Shown: positions 1 through 9,161, numbered from the stretch's first letter. The stretch: 64,000 nt of DNA from Erwinia sp. HDF1-3R (GCF_039621855.1 NZ_CP155071.1:2418001-2482000); one strand, 5' to 3'. The notes: generated by a model from the letters alone, not told the origin. Numbers and translations are program-made.

Positions 1-238
1 CGGCCGTATTGCTCATCAGGCTGGCGGCGTTGATCCAAACCGCACTGGCATGACTGCCGAACACCTTTTGCCAGTCGAGCGCTGCGCCAATTGCGGGTCC
101 CGCGCCCACCGCCAACAGCACGTTGGCAGAAAGGTTAGCGGCAATATAGTTGGTCAGCCCGTAGCAAAAAGGCTTGTGCTGTTTGATATGGCTGAGCGCC
201 TCTCGTACTGCGCTGTCGCGCCATGAAAGCTGTTGCAT
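1..238 (-). CDS. thiM: Hydroxyethylthiazole kinase-like protein (ThiM family), 5' part only
   Basis: The gene runs off the left edge of the window, so only about 79 N-terminal residues are visible. They contain the ThiM-type stretch LTNYIAANLSANVLLAVGAG followed by PAIG, which matches the TN..ANT.LA.GA.P pattern of hydroxyethylthiazole kinases. These enzymes phosphorylate the thiazole alcohol in thiamine salvage. The start ATG (236-238 on the complement) is preceded by a TGAGG Shine-Dalgarno sequence with good spacing. I looked upstream for a TPP riboswitch (thi box) and saw none. The thiE/thiD partners, if present, would lie outside the window. Confidence 0.75.
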   Translation of the reverse strand, partial: MQQLSWRDSAVREALSHIKQHKPFCYGLTNYIAANLSANVLLAVGAGPAIGAALDWQKVFGSHASAVWINAASLMSNTA

Positions 239-420
239 AATAAACCTCATCACCCTGGTAGAAAAAAATCGTCAGTCAGCGGATAAAGATGCCTCTTCCC
301 TGCCCCTTTTCAAGCGGCAGGCCGGGATCGCTCAGCCAGCCGTTTAGCGAATCATCATACAGTCGCAGAGACTGCGGATCTTCGCCTGCGACGGTAAACG
401 CCAGCGCCAGCCCGGCCGCG

Positions 421-568
421 TTGTGAGTCCGGAAATTTTGATTGTGAGCCAGCGGCGATAAATGCGAGTCCATTTGCAGTTATTGTGAGTCCGCGCCCGA
501 TTTCAGTTGCAGTATTGTGAGCCAAAATTAGCGCTGATTGCGAGTCCGGCCGTTTTCGGTTGCGAGCC
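421..568 (+). repeat. Array of seven TTGYGAGYC repeats with about 21-bp phasing
   Basis: Seven copies of TTG[T/C]GAG[T/C]C or close variants start at 421, 442, 462, 483, 515, 538 and 560. Spacings are 21, 20, 21, 32, 23 and 22 bp. The last four copies match, in sequence and spacing, a block at 26448-26534. Such subterminal repeats recall the ends of IS21-type elements, but no transposase is visible and that identification is unverified. The array separates thiM from the hcp cassette. The rest of the 239-645 space holds no convincing gene; short minus-strand open frames across it are read through the repeats. Confidence 0.6.
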
Positions 569-645
569 GCTACACTTAATCCTTGATTTATCTCTATGCA
601 AGGATAAAAATCCATGCTCTTGACATGGAATTACGGAGTTGAGCG

Positions 646-1134
646 ATGACTATATCTGTTTACTTATGGCTTGAAGATGATTGTGGTACACCGATAAATG
701 GTTGCGTTGATGTGAACGGCAGAGATGGAAGCATCGAAGTATTAGAACTAATGCATTCTGTTGAGCAACCTACAGATCATTTGACAGGAAAGGCTACGGC
801 GAAACGCTTGCATAGCTCCTATGCGTTTATGAAAAGCATTGATAGCTCATCCTCTTACCTTTACAAAGCTCTTTCATCCGGTCAGACCTTGAAAAAGGCG
901 GTATTTAAGTTCTACCGAATCAACTATAGCGGACAGGAAGAGGAATACTTTCGAACGACCATTGAGAATGTAAAAGTAACCGAGATAGAGCCTTTCATGA
1001 TGAATATAAAAAAACCGCAATGGGAAAGGCACGACCATCTGGAATACGTTGATTTAGCTTACGAAAAAATCACATGGCACTATCTGGACGGTAACATTAT
1101 TCATACTGACTCATGGAAAGGGCGGGCAGCATAA
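646..1134 (+). CDS. hcp: Hcp-family type VI secretion tube protein (orphan)
   Basis: A 162-residue protein of typical Hcp length. It starts MTISVYLWLEDDCGTPINGC and contains the Hcp signatures GSIEVLELMHSV and, in the second half, FKFYRI and YFRTTIENVKVTEIEP. Hcp hexamers stack to form the inner tube of the type VI secretion system and can carry small effectors in their lumen. No other structural T6SS gene is in the window, so this is an orphan hcp. Its stop overlaps the next ATG (TAATG), which argues for translational coupling with the effector and for cargo delivery through this Hcp. The cassette is AT-richer than the downstream tre genes, suggesting transfer. Confidence 0.9.
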   Translation: MTISVYLWLEDDCGTPINGCVDVNGRDGSIEVLELMHSVEQPTDHLTGKATAKRLHSSYAFMKSIDSSSSYLYKALSSGQTLKKAVFKFYRINYSGQEEEYFRTTIENVKVTEIEPFMMNIKKPQWERHDHLEYVDLAYEKITWHYLDGNIIHTDSWKGRAA

Positions 1135-1496
1135 TGACATGGGAATACGATGTAGCTACACACAAATTCACCCGTAATGGTGAAACGTACACTGCAGATT
1201 ATGCAGGTGCAACAGGGTTTAAAAATGACAGTTCACAAGAGTGCGTAAGCGGTAAAGGTCCGCTCCCCAGAGGCACTTATACAATCGGCTCTCCTCACAA
1301 CTCAGCTCATACAGGCAAATACACCCTTAACCTCACACCGAACCAAAGCAATGCCATGTGTGGACGCTCTGCTTTCCGTATTCACGGCGCAAGCAAGAAG
1401 CACCCTCTGGACTCATCGGAAGGTTGTATTATCGCCCCGATTAGTGTCAGAAAGAGCATTTGGGCTAGTGGTGACAGGGAGTTAAAAGTGAAATGA
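1134..1496 (+). CDS. Tlde1-type T6SS effector (DUF2778, L,D-transpeptidase fold)
   Basis: I chose the ATG at 1134, which overlaps the hcp stop, over the in-frame ATG at 1113 inside hcp; this gives 120 residues starting MTWEYDV. The protein has the DUF2778/Tlde1 pattern: GKGPLPRGTYTIG near the middle, then FRIHGASKKHPLDSSEGCII, where the His and the Ser-x-Gly-Cys match the L,D-transpeptidase-like catalytic H...SxGC motif. Characterised Tlde1 proteins act in the target periplasm, where they cleave peptidoglycan tetrapeptides or exchange D-amino acids. There is no signal peptide, as expected for an injected effector. The next gene overlaps by ATGA and is the presumed immunity protein. Confidence 0.85.
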   Translation: MTWEYDVATHKFTRNGETYTADYAGATGFKNDSSQECVSGKGPLPRGTYTIGSPHNSAHTGKYTLNLTPNQSNAMCGRSAFRIHGASKKHPLDSSEGCIIAPISVRKSIWASGDRELKVK

Positions 1497-2071
1497 AATA
1501 TATAATCCTTGCCCTTGCAGCTATGGCTTCTCCTGTTGCTATGTCTATGCAGATGACAGGTTTTGGTGCTAACTACTACCAGGATGATTCATCCATTCCA
1601 AACTACGATACCAACATGAATTTATCTCCTCATGTGATTGTTGGCGACAACATCTTTGTTATGGAGTTTAGCAATATTGCAGACATTGCAAAAGCTACTG
1701 GCGTAACAGTTAACCAAGGCGATCAAGCCTCGTGGCTTTGCCTTAAATCTAAAGATGTGGACTACTGGTTTATCTCTGATAATGAGATGGGGCAAGGCGA
1801 TTTAACATCCATTGCACTGACTAAGTCTGGGCAGCAAAAAGGTTGTTCTTCTTACAGTGGTGATTTAAGCGTTTCGATTAAAGGAGTTCCTTTGCTGAAA
1901 GCCCCATTAGAGAAACTTTCATCGATATTCTCAAGCAAGCCTGCTGGCAATGTAATCCAGTATTGCAGTGAAATCAACTATGGTGATTTCACCCAGATTA
2001 ACTGCATCAAATATTATGTTGAAAACAAAAATGTGAGTGGTTTGTTTATTAGCCAAATCACAGCCAGTTAA
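1493..2071 (+). CDS. Putative Tldi1-type periplasmic immunity protein
   Basis: A 192-residue protein with a short hydrophobic N-terminal signal peptide (MKYIILALAAMASPVAMS, probable cleavage soon after). It contains several cysteines (WLCL, GCSS, YCSE, INCIK) that could form periplasmic disulfides. It starts inside the stop of the Tlde1-like gene (ATGA), the usual arrangement for an effector and its immunity protein. Its function is assigned from position and predicted periplasmic location rather than from a diagnostic motif. Inferred role: binding the Tlde1-like enzyme to protect the producer's own peptidoglycan. Confidence 0.7.
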   Translation: MKYIILALAAMASPVAMSMQMTGFGANYYQDDSSIPNYDTNMNLSPHVIVGDNIFVMEFSNIADIAKATGVTVNQGDQASWLCLKSKDVDYWFISDNEMGQGDLTSIALTKSGQQKGCSSYSGDLSVSIKGVPLLKAPLEKLSSIFSSKPAGNVIQYCSEINYGDFTQINCIKYYVENKNVSGLFISQITAS

Positions 2072-2411
2072 TATCCGCTGGCCACTCGATTGAACATAAC
2101 ATCTGTTTTTTATCGGCACCGCCCGATCCGGAACTGTTTTTCCAGTTCCGTCATACTCTATTTCCTCGCCAGTATCATCCAGTGCGAATCCTCGCCGAAT
2201 CTCCCTGCTTCCGGGTTCACCCTCACGCGGTACCACAGTATCCTGCTCAGGCTCGCGATAAGCAGCTATGTTCAATCGTCATCGGCGAGGTGTCCCGCTA
2301 TGCTGCGTTGATAAAGCCCGGACGATGCCGGGCTGATGGGGTAACTGGGATAATGACGGTGAGGCTTACCCTGTGACGGCCTTACAGAGGACGGAGGCTA
2401 TCCGCGCCCAG
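2072..2411. other. Intergenic space between the hcp cassette and glgX
   Basis: About 340 bases with no convincing gene. A minus-strand open frame (about 1931-2275) could encode a stretch beginning NIAAYREPEQDTVVPREGEP, but it starts at TTG and its 3' third is antisense to the immunity gene, so it may be a remnant. A hairpin at 2315-2334 (AGCCCGG / CCGGGCT) lies about 80 bases past the glgX stop and could be a weak terminator for the trehalose operon. Confidence 0.4.
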
Positions 2412-4487
2412 CTACGGCCTTCGGAAGATGGCGATGCTGCGCCCCTCCAGCTCGAACTCTTTCTCACGCGTGATGACCAGACCACGCTTTGCGCTGTCAA
2501 AAGTGGTCAGCTCAAGCACCCAGCCCCCTTCGCCAAACTGCGGGATCAGGAACGGGACGTTGCCTTCGAAGGGATTAAACAGCATCAGCACGTCGTGCCA
2601 GATACCCTCCTCCTGCTGTAAATCCTCGCGGCCGAGATAGACGCCCAGCGTTGATCCTTCATCCCACTGCTCCGGCTGCTGAAAACCGCCCCCGGCGTTA
2701 AACCATTTGATATCCATGCCGTCGCGCCAGTTCTCGCGGCGAAGCAGCGGCTGCGCGGCCCGCAGGGTAATCAGCTGGCGGGTAAATTCGCGCAGCGCAT
2801 CACTGCTCCCGGGCAGATTGTCCCAGTGGATCCAGGAAACCTCGCTGTCCTGACAGTAACCGTTATTGTTGCCCATCTGGCTGCGGCCAAACTCATCGCC
2901 CGCCAGCAGCATCGGCGTACCGTGTGAGAAAAAGATGGTGGTCAGGAAGTTGCGCTTCTGCCGCTCACGTACCGCATTAATGCCTTCGTCGTCGGTTGGC
3001 CCTTCGGCCCCGTAATTGTCGGATCGATTATCATTATGGCCATCGTTGTTATCTTCGCCGTTCGCCTCATTGTGCTTTTCGCTGTAGGAAACCAGATCGT
3101 TTAGCGTAAACCCGTCGTGGGCGGTAATGAAGTTGACGCTCGCCCAGGGCCGGCGTCCACGCTGATCGTAAAGGTCGCCGGAACCCAGCAGGCGGGCGGC
3201 AAAGTCCGTCGAGACGTTATTGCCCTTCCAGTATTCTCGTACCGTATCGCGATATTTGTCGTTCCATTCGGCCCAGCCCGGTGGAAAACCGCCAACCTGA
3301 TAGCCTCCCGGGCCAATATCCCAGGGTTCTCCAATCAGCTTGAGCCTGGAGAGCACCGGATCCTGCATCACGGCATCGAAAAAGCCGCTGCGCTGATCGA
3401 AGCCCTCCGGCTCGCGGCCAAGAATGGTCCCGAGGTCAAAGCGAAAGCCGTCGATATGCATGGTTTCCGCCCAGTAGCGCAGCGAGTCGGTGATCAGTTG
3501 CAGTACGCGCGGGTGCGAGGTGTTAACGGTATTACCCGTGCCGGTGTCATTGATGTAATAGCGGTGCTGGTCTGGCAGCGTGCGATAGTAGGAGAAGTTG
3601 TCGATGCCCTTGAAAGAGAGCGTTGGCCCCAGCTCGTTCCCCTCTGCGGTGTGGTTGTAGACCACGTCCAGAATCACCTCTATACCGGCGTTGTGGAAGG
3701 CACGTACCATATCGCGGAAGCCTTGAATGCCCTTCGGACCAAAATAGCGTGAGGCGGGCGCAAAGAAGCCCAGGGTATTGTAGCCCCAGAAATTCTTCAG
3801 TCCGTTGTCGAGCAGGTGCTGGTCATCGGGGAACCAGTGAACCGGCAGAAGTTCGACCGAGGTGATGCCCAGGCTCTTGATATAGTCAACCGAGGCCTGA
3901 TGCCCCATCCCTTCAAAGGTGCCGCGCAGCTCCACGGGCAGCGCAGAGTTAAGCTGGGTGAAGCCTTTGACATGGGTTTCGTAGATAACGGATTTCGGCC
4001 AGGGCACCGAGGGCCGGTTATTGTCCTGCCAGTCAATGGCATTCGAATCGATAACCCGGCACTTAGGCATAAAGGGCGCGCTGTCGCGCTCGTCAAACGT
4101 GAGGTCCTTCTCCTCATGCAGCAGATCATAGGCGTAGTGCGCATCATTCCACTCAACGTCACCGACCAGTTCGCGCGCATAGGGGTCAATAAGCAGCTTG
4201 TTGGCGTTGAAACGGTGACCGTTCTCCGGATCGTACGGGCCGTGAACGCGATAGCCATAGAGCGCGCCCGCTTTCAGACCCGGCACATAGCCGTGCCATA
4301 CTTCGTGGGTATATTCCGGTAGCGTAAGCCGGGCGATTTCCGTTTTGCCACTTTCGTCAAACAGGCACAGCTCAACGCGCTCCGCGTGTGCCGAGAAGAT
4401 GGCGAAATTGACGCCGTCCTCATCGACGGTGGCACCAAGAAGATGGCTGGATCCTGCCGTAATTTCAAAAGGTTTACCGTCAGACAT
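2412..4487 (-). CDS. glgX: Glycogen debranching enzyme GlgX/TreX
   Basis: A 691-residue GH13 enzyme, longer than the roughly 657 residues of E. coli GlgX and close to TreX-type isoamylases. An N-terminal CBM48 region (FAIFSAHAERVELCLFDESG) precedes the TIM barrel. Catalytic motifs are DGFRFDLGTILGRE (nucleophile Asp), LIGEPWDIGPGGYQ (acid Glu) and FITAHDGFTLNDL (transition-state Asp). It removes alpha-1,6 branches to give linear maltodextrins for TreY. It is the last gene of treZ-treY-glgX; its start overlaps the end of treY, and its ribosome binding site (AGGAG) lies inside treY. Confidence 0.95.
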   Translation of the reverse strand: MSDGKPFEITAGSSHLLGATVDEDGVNFAIFSAHAERVELCLFDESGKTEIARLTLPEYTHEVWHGYVPGLKAGALYGYRVHGPYDPENGHRFNANKLLIDPYARELVGDVEWNDAHYAYDLLHEEKDLTFDERDSAPFMPKCRVIDSNAIDWQDNNRPSVPWPKSVIYETHVKGFTQLNSALPVELRGTFEGMGHQASVDYIKSLGITSVELLPVHWFPDDQHLLDNGLKNFWGYNTLGFFAPASRYFGPKGIQGFRDMVRAFHNAGIEVILDVVYNHTAEGNELGPTLSFKGIDNFSYYRTLPDQHRYYINDTGTGNTVNTSHPRVLQLITDSLRYWAETMHIDGFRFDLGTILGREPEGFDQRSGFFDAVMQDPVLSRLKLIGEPWDIGPGGYQVGGFPPGWAEWNDKYRDTVREYWKGNNVSTDFAARLLGSGDLYDQRGRRPWASVNFITAHDGFTLNDLVSYSEKHNEANGEDNNDGHNDNRSDNYGAEGPTDDEGINAVRERQKRNFLTTIFFSHGTPMLLAGDEFGRSQMGNNNGYCQDSEVSWIHWDNLPGSSDALREFTRQLITLRAAQPLLRRENWRDGMDIKWFNAGGGFQQPEQWDEGSTLGVYLGREDLQQEEGIWHDVLMLFNPFEGNVPFLIPQFGEGGWVLELTTFDSAKRGLVITREKEFELEGRSIAIFRRP

Positions 4488-7029
4488 TTATCCCTACTCC
4501 TGATAATTCATCACTTAACAGCACCAGCGGCGACAGGTTACCCAGCGCCGTTAAAGTCAATCGGTCCACCAGCGAAATGGTTTCACCGCTGAGAACATTT
4601 CGGTAGCGTCGGTTTGCGAGACGCTCGGGCAGGATGATTTCCGTCTGCGTCCAGCCCGCAGGGTGCCCCGGGTCGGATCCGTTAACGGCATCAAACACCA
4701 GACGCGGCGCGATAACCAGTAGCGCGGCCTCATGCCCCACCCGGGCAAAAGCGATAACTTTCTCTGCCCGGTTACCCGATGCGCTAAGCGGCAGATACTC
4801 CCCGCGACTAAACAGGGTCGGCATTTGCTGACGCAGATGCAGCAGCCGGGCGATAACCTGCTGCTTGAGCTGGCCATCGAAGTCCCTGTCCGGCGTCAGC
4901 GACAGGTTTTCCTCCCCCAGCCGCTCAAGCGCGGTGAAATCCGGCTCGCGGCGGTTATCGGGATCGACAAGGCTGAAGTCCAGCGTTTCGCTGCCCTGAT
5001 AAATATCCGGCACGCCGGGCGCGGTAAGTTTGAGCGTGGTCTGGGTCAGGCCGTTGACCAGCCCGGTACGGATAACGGGCTGCAGAGAGGCAGTAAAATC
5101 GTGCAGGAAGGCGTGACTGGCTGGTGCAAGCAGCTGGCGGGCATAGTTGAGCACCGCCTCTTCGTAGGGCGCATTGCTGTTGCCCCAGTCGGTGCGCAGC
5201 TTGGCTTCGCACAGCGCCTTTTCGACAAAAGCGATAAACCGCCCCTCAAGCGCCTCCAGTCCCGCGTTATCTTCCGGACGCAGGCGAACCGGCCACGCGC
5301 CTGCCAGCGCCTGATACAGCATCCATCTGACTGCGGGTTCAGGTGCCGGACCGTCGTCGAGCGTGATGATATGATGCTGGTTAATCTGGCTCCAGCGTGC
5401 CACGCACCCGGCCCAAAACCCCGGCGCTTCGGTCAGCGCATAGAGGCGGGCGCGGGCATCTTCCCCACGTTTGGTGTCATGGGTCGAGGTGGATGAAATC
5501 GCGTCCGGCTGCCGTTCCAGTCGTCTCTGCATATCTGCATGAAACCGGGCGGGCGAAAAGTCGCGCGGCAGCGGATCCGCGCCCACTTCGTTGAGCCCGA
5601 GGTTCACGCCGTGGCGGAAGAACAGCGTATCCTCTACCGATTTTGCCATCAGCGGGCCAGTAAGCTGCTGGAAGCGAAGGCGAAATGTGACGGCGTCACT
5701 TAATGCAGGATCGGAGAGGTGACCTTTCAGGATCCCGACAATGAAATTGAGCGCCTGAGAGTCCGGCGCATTAACGCCGCCCCTGACCGCTTCAACCACC
5801 CGGTCCAGCAGCGCACTGTCGGCCTCCGGTAGTCCCTGTGCGGTGCCATAGGTGCGATACACCGGAAAGGCAACCAGCAGTTCGCGCAGTGCCGCGCGGA
5901 GGGCACTTTCGCTTTGCGTCACCCCCTCCTGCGTGGCAATGGCCTGGGCGAGATGCAGTAGTCGGTTAAACTCCCCGGCAAAATTCCTGTCGGCCATCAG
6001 CACCTTTGCCGCGCGCAGTTCGCTCTCCATCGCCACGGGCCTGCCGACCTGCTGTTCGTAGTCCCTGCGCAGGTTGCCAATCCCACTGTTATCCACCAGT
6101 ACGTCGGAAAGCGAAGAGATAAATTCATAGCCCGTGGTGCCGGAAACCGGCCAGTCGGCGGGAAGCTGCTCGCCCTCGCCGAGAATTTTTTCGACCGTAA
6201 TATAACAGGCGGGTCCGGCTTCCTGGCGAAGACGCTCAAGATACCCTTTCGGATCGGCCAGGCCATCGACGTGATCCACGCGCAGCCCGTCAACCGCACC
6301 GGAGTGCACCAGCTCCAGGATCAGCCGGTGCGTATCGTCAAACACGGCGCGATCCTCCACCCGTACGCCAGCCAGCCCGGTTATCTCAAAAAAGCGGCGG
6401 TAGGAGAGATCGCTCGCCGCATCCCGCCATGACGTCAGTCGCCAGGGCTGACGCTGATGGAGCGCAGCGATCCCGGCTTTATCGGTCAGCGCGAGTACCT
6501 CAGCTTCCTGCCTTTGCCAGGTTTCGGGTGCCAGTGGATAAAAACTCTCGTAGCAGGCCAGCGCGGGTTTGCCGGTATGCGGATCGGCTTTGACTGCGAT
6601 ATCCCCGTTCTCCAGTACCTGCTCAAACGAGTCGCCAAGAAAGGGCAAGGTCAGAGGGCGCGACCAGTCGATATCAAAATGTCGGGCGTAGCGGCTTTTT
6701 TCGCCGTGCTCAATCACGTCATACCACCATGCATTCTCCAGCGAGGCGGCCATATGGTTCGGTACAATATCCAGAATCAGGCCAAGCCCTGCTTCCTTCA
6801 GTACCCTAACCAGCCGGTCAAAGCCTGCACGCCCGCCAATCGCCGGGTCAATGGCGTTAGCATCGGTCACATCGTAGCCGTGGCCAGATCCAGAGGTCGC
6901 CGTAAAAACCGGCGAGGCATAGAGGTGGCTGATGCCGAGACGCTTAAGATAGGGTACAAGGCCAGCGGCCCGGTCAAAGGTCATGCCGTTGCGAAACTGA
7001 ATACGCCAGGTTGCCGTTGGGATAGTCAT
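4480..7029 (-). CDS. treY: Malto-oligosyltrehalose synthase TreY
   Basis: An 849-residue GH13 enzyme that converts the reducing-end alpha-1,4 bond of maltodextrins to an alpha,alpha-1,1 bond. The N-terminus reads TWRIQFRNGMTFDRAAGLVPYL, followed by LGISHLYASPVF, a hallmark of TreY. Catalytic motifs are DGLRVDHVDGLADP (nucleophile), ITVEKILGEGEQLP (acid/base Glu) and SSTSTHDTKRGEDARAR. The C-terminal region has APGVPDIYQGSE. The gene overlaps treZ by four bases (ATGA) and glgX by eight bases, so the three are probably co-translated. The full length fits the family. Confidence 0.95.
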   Translation of the reverse strand: MTIPTATWRIQFRNGMTFDRAAGLVPYLKRLGISHLYASPVFTATSGSGHGYDVTDANAIDPAIGGRAGFDRLVRVLKEAGLGLILDIVPNHMAASLENAWWYDVIEHGEKSRYARHFDIDWSRPLTLPFLGDSFEQVLENGDIAVKADPHTGKPALACYESFYPLAPETWQRQEAEVLALTDKAGIAALHQRQPWRLTSWRDAASDLSYRRFFEITGLAGVRVEDRAVFDDTHRLILELVHSGAVDGLRVDHVDGLADPKGYLERLRQEAGPACYITVEKILGEGEQLPADWPVSGTTGYEFISSLSDVLVDNSGIGNLRRDYEQQVGRPVAMESELRAAKVLMADRNFAGEFNRLLHLAQAIATQEGVTQSESALRAALRELLVAFPVYRTYGTAQGLPEADSALLDRVVEAVRGGVNAPDSQALNFIVGILKGHLSDPALSDAVTFRLRFQQLTGPLMAKSVEDTLFFRHGVNLGLNEVGADPLPRDFSPARFHADMQRRLERQPDAISSTSTHDTKRGEDARARLYALTEAPGFWAGCVARWSQINQHHIITLDDGPAPEPAVRWMLYQALAGAWPVRLRPEDNAGLEALEGRFIAFVEKALCEAKLRTDWGNSNAPYEEAVLNYARQLLAPASHAFLHDFTASLQPVIRTGLVNGLTQTTLKLTAPGVPDIYQGSETLDFSLVDPDNRREPDFTALERLGEENLSLTPDRDFDGQLKQQVIARLLHLRQQMPTLFSRGEYLPLSASGNRAEKVIAFARVGHEAALLVIAPRLVFDAVNGSDPGHPAGWTQTEIILPERLANRRYRNVLSGETISLVDRLTLTALGNLSPLVLLSDELSGVGINV

Positions 7030-8813
7030 TTACTCTCTCCCGGGGCTAATCGTACAAGAATGCTGTTTTGCGGCAGCGTTTCACCGGCTTCAGGCCAGGC
7101 GAAGATTGTCTCGCCTGGCTGGTCAGGAAGCGGCTGGGCTGCCGCGCCAATATTCAGCGCCAGGGAGAGCGTCCCCTGTGGGAAGGCCCAGCTTACGGCG
7201 ACAAAGCCCTCCGCGGTTCTCACCACCCTGCCCGCGTTGCCGCCAGCGGTGGCAAGCAGCGGCACAACAGACTTTTGCCTTAGCGCCAGCAGTTCGCGGG
7301 TCAGCGCCAGCCAGTTTTTTCCCTCGTCGCTCTCTGGTTTGCGCCAGTCAAGTTTGGACAGGGCAAACGTCTGCTCTGCGTTAGGATCGGGAACGCTGCC
7401 ATCGTCATGACCCGCATGCCCTTCAAACTCCTTCGCGCGACCCTCGCGCACGGCCCTGGCAAGTTCGCCATGAAAGTCAGTAAAGAACAGGAAGGGATTC
7501 GTTTCCCCATACTCCTCACCCATAAACAGCAGCGGGATATGCGGTGAGAGAAGCAGCGTGGCCAGCAGGATCCGGGTGCGATCGGCTCCGGCAAGCTCAA
7601 TTAGCCTTTCACCCCTGGCGCGATTGCCTGTCTGATCGTGATTCTGAATAAAGTCGACAAAGGCCAGCGGCGGCTGACCGCTGCTTTTAACCCCGTGCTT
7701 TTTGCCGGTTTGCGCTGAAACCTCACCCTGCCAGGCGAAACCTTCCGTCAGGATGCGGGCAATCAGCTTTTCCGGCTGATGGGCAAAATCGCGATAGTAG
7801 CCGTGGGTTTCGCCGGTCGCAAAGACGTGAATGGCATTATGGAAGTCGTCGTTCCATTCGCCGCTATACAGCGGCACGGTGCCATCCTCCCCGCGCGGAT
7901 GCAGGAAGATAACGTTGCGGTTGTCCTCGGTGGTCAGATGCACGGGACGGTCGGTAATTTCAGCGCGGACGCGCTCAGCAATCTCAATGAGAATGTGCTT
8001 CCCGGAGGGATCGTCGATCTGGTCGATGGCATCGAAGCGCAGGCCGTCAAGGTTATACTCCTGTAGCCAGTAAAGCGGTGCCTCGGCGATATAACGTCGG
8101 ACGGCATCGACATCGTAGGCAATGCCCGCGCCCCACGGCGTCATCCGCTCTTTATGGAAGAAGTCCGGTGCCAGCAGCGGCAGATAGTTACCCTCAGGCC
8201 CGAAATGATTCAGGACAATATCCAGCACCACGGAAAGGCCATGGCCATGCGCAGCATCGACGAAGGCTTTGAAATCATCCGGTGTGCCATAGGCGGAATG
8301 TGGTGCGTAGAGCAGGACACCATCATAGCCCCAGCCGCGATCGCCGCCGAACTGGGACACCGGCAGGAGTTCGATCATCGTGATGCCGGTTGCGGCGAGG
8401 TAAGGTAGCTTTTCAATGGCGGCGTTAAAGGTGCCTTCCGACGTGAAGGTGCCAATATGCAGCTCGTAGACCACCGTCTCTTCCCATGGGCGCCCCGCCC
8501 AGGCGGTGTTTTGCCAGCGGTAACTCAGTGGATCGATCACTATCGAGGGGCCATTAACATCTGCTTTTTGTGCCCGGGCAGCGGGATCCGGCACCTGCGT
8601 GCCGTCGGCAAGCACAAAATTATACTCCGCACCCGGCGCAACGCCCTGTAATGTTGCTTCAAACCAGCCGTCGCCGGCCGGGTCCATCTCTGTGTCTTTA
8701 CCTGAGAGTCTTAACGTCACCCTCTTCTGTCCGGTCGCCCAGAGACGAAAACGGACTTCACCCGCGCCGACGTATTCCGCGCCCCAACTTTTCGTAAATT
8801 TCCCTGACGCCAT
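7026..8813 (-). CDS. treZ: Malto-oligosyltrehalose trehalohydrolase TreZ
   Basis: The open frame extends to 8945, but the ATG at 8813 (MASGKFTKSWGAEYVG) is preceded by GAGG at good spacing and gives 595 residues, the usual TreZ length. An N-terminal CBM48 domain (VRFRLWATGQKRVTLRLSG) precedes the GH13 barrel with DGLRFDAIDQIDDPSG (nucleophile), LTTEDNRN (acid) and FIQNHDQTGNRARGER. It releases trehalose from maltooligosyl-trehalose made by TreY. As first gene of treZ-treY-glgX it completes a glycogen-to-trehalose route often linked to osmotic and desiccation tolerance in epiphytes. Confidence 0.95.
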   Translation of the reverse strand: MASGKFTKSWGAEYVGAGEVRFRLWATGQKRVTLRLSGKDTEMDPAGDGWFEATLQGVAPGAEYNFVLADGTQVPDPAARAQKADVNGPSIVIDPLSYRWQNTAWAGRPWEETVVYELHIGTFTSEGTFNAAIEKLPYLAATGITMIELLPVSQFGGDRGWGYDGVLLYAPHSAYGTPDDFKAFVDAAHGHGLSVVLDIVLNHFGPEGNYLPLLAPDFFHKERMTPWGAGIAYDVDAVRRYIAEAPLYWLQEYNLDGLRFDAIDQIDDPSGKHILIEIAERVRAEITDRPVHLTTEDNRNVIFLHPRGEDGTVPLYSGEWNDDFHNAIHVFATGETHGYYRDFAHQPEKLIARILTEGFAWQGEVSAQTGKKHGVKSSGQPPLAFVDFIQNHDQTGNRARGERLIELAGADRTRILLATLLLSPHIPLLFMGEEYGETNPFLFFTDFHGELARAVREGRAKEFEGHAGHDDGSVPDPNAEQTFALSKLDWRKPESDEGKNWLALTRELLALRQKSVVPLLATAGGNAGRVVRTAEGFVAVSWAFPQGTLSLALNIGAAAQPLPDQPGETIFAWPEAGETLPQNSILVRLAPGESK

Positions 8814-9088
8814 TCGATTGCCTCGTTTAACCCGTAAGTGAGCAATGGGCGCCATCGCCCGTTTGTTGTTCAGGTGATGCCAGTATAAACCGTTAAAATT
8901 TGTGGCTGTTGGGCAGCTGTCATCGGACGGCCGCCCGAAGAACAATCATAGACTATTCCTTACAACCCGTACTTTAAGGTAACCGTCTGTTTCAGGTCGT
9001 GCGCTTACCTGAGACGGGCGTTTTAATTACGGAACAACCCTCTGATTAGAAAGGGGAAAGAGGGGCAAAATTTAATCAAAATAAATCA

Positions 9089-9117
9089 TTGAGTCATAAC
9101 CTGAAAAGCCCTATATT
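9089..9117 (+). promoter_or_regulatory. Sigma-70-type promoter for dat-ddc
   Basis: TTGAGT (9089-9094), a 17-base spacer and TATATT (9112-9117) make a near-consensus promoter. The start site would fall near 9124 and give a leader of about 78 bases before the dat ATG chosen here. The rest of the 8814-9201 space, between divergent treZ and dat, has no gene that I can support. Confidence 0.55.
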
Positions 9118-9161
9118 GGCCGCGCTTTATTTATGGCAACGACTAACTTAATTCAATTATT

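Noticed and set aside
239..645. TPP riboswitch upstream of the thiM-like gene
   Set aside because: No thi-box sequence (CTGAGA, ACCTGATCTGG, GTAGGGAA) is visible on the minus strand; the space is filled by the repeat array.
1931..2275. 114-codon minus-strand frame overlapping the immunity gene
   Set aside because: Starts at TTG, its 3' third is antisense to a better supported gene, and no family is recognised; at most a remnant.
6457..7410. 317-codon plus-strand frame across the treY/treZ junction
   Set aside because: Antisense to two enzymes with intact catalytic motifs; codon composition is that of a shadow.
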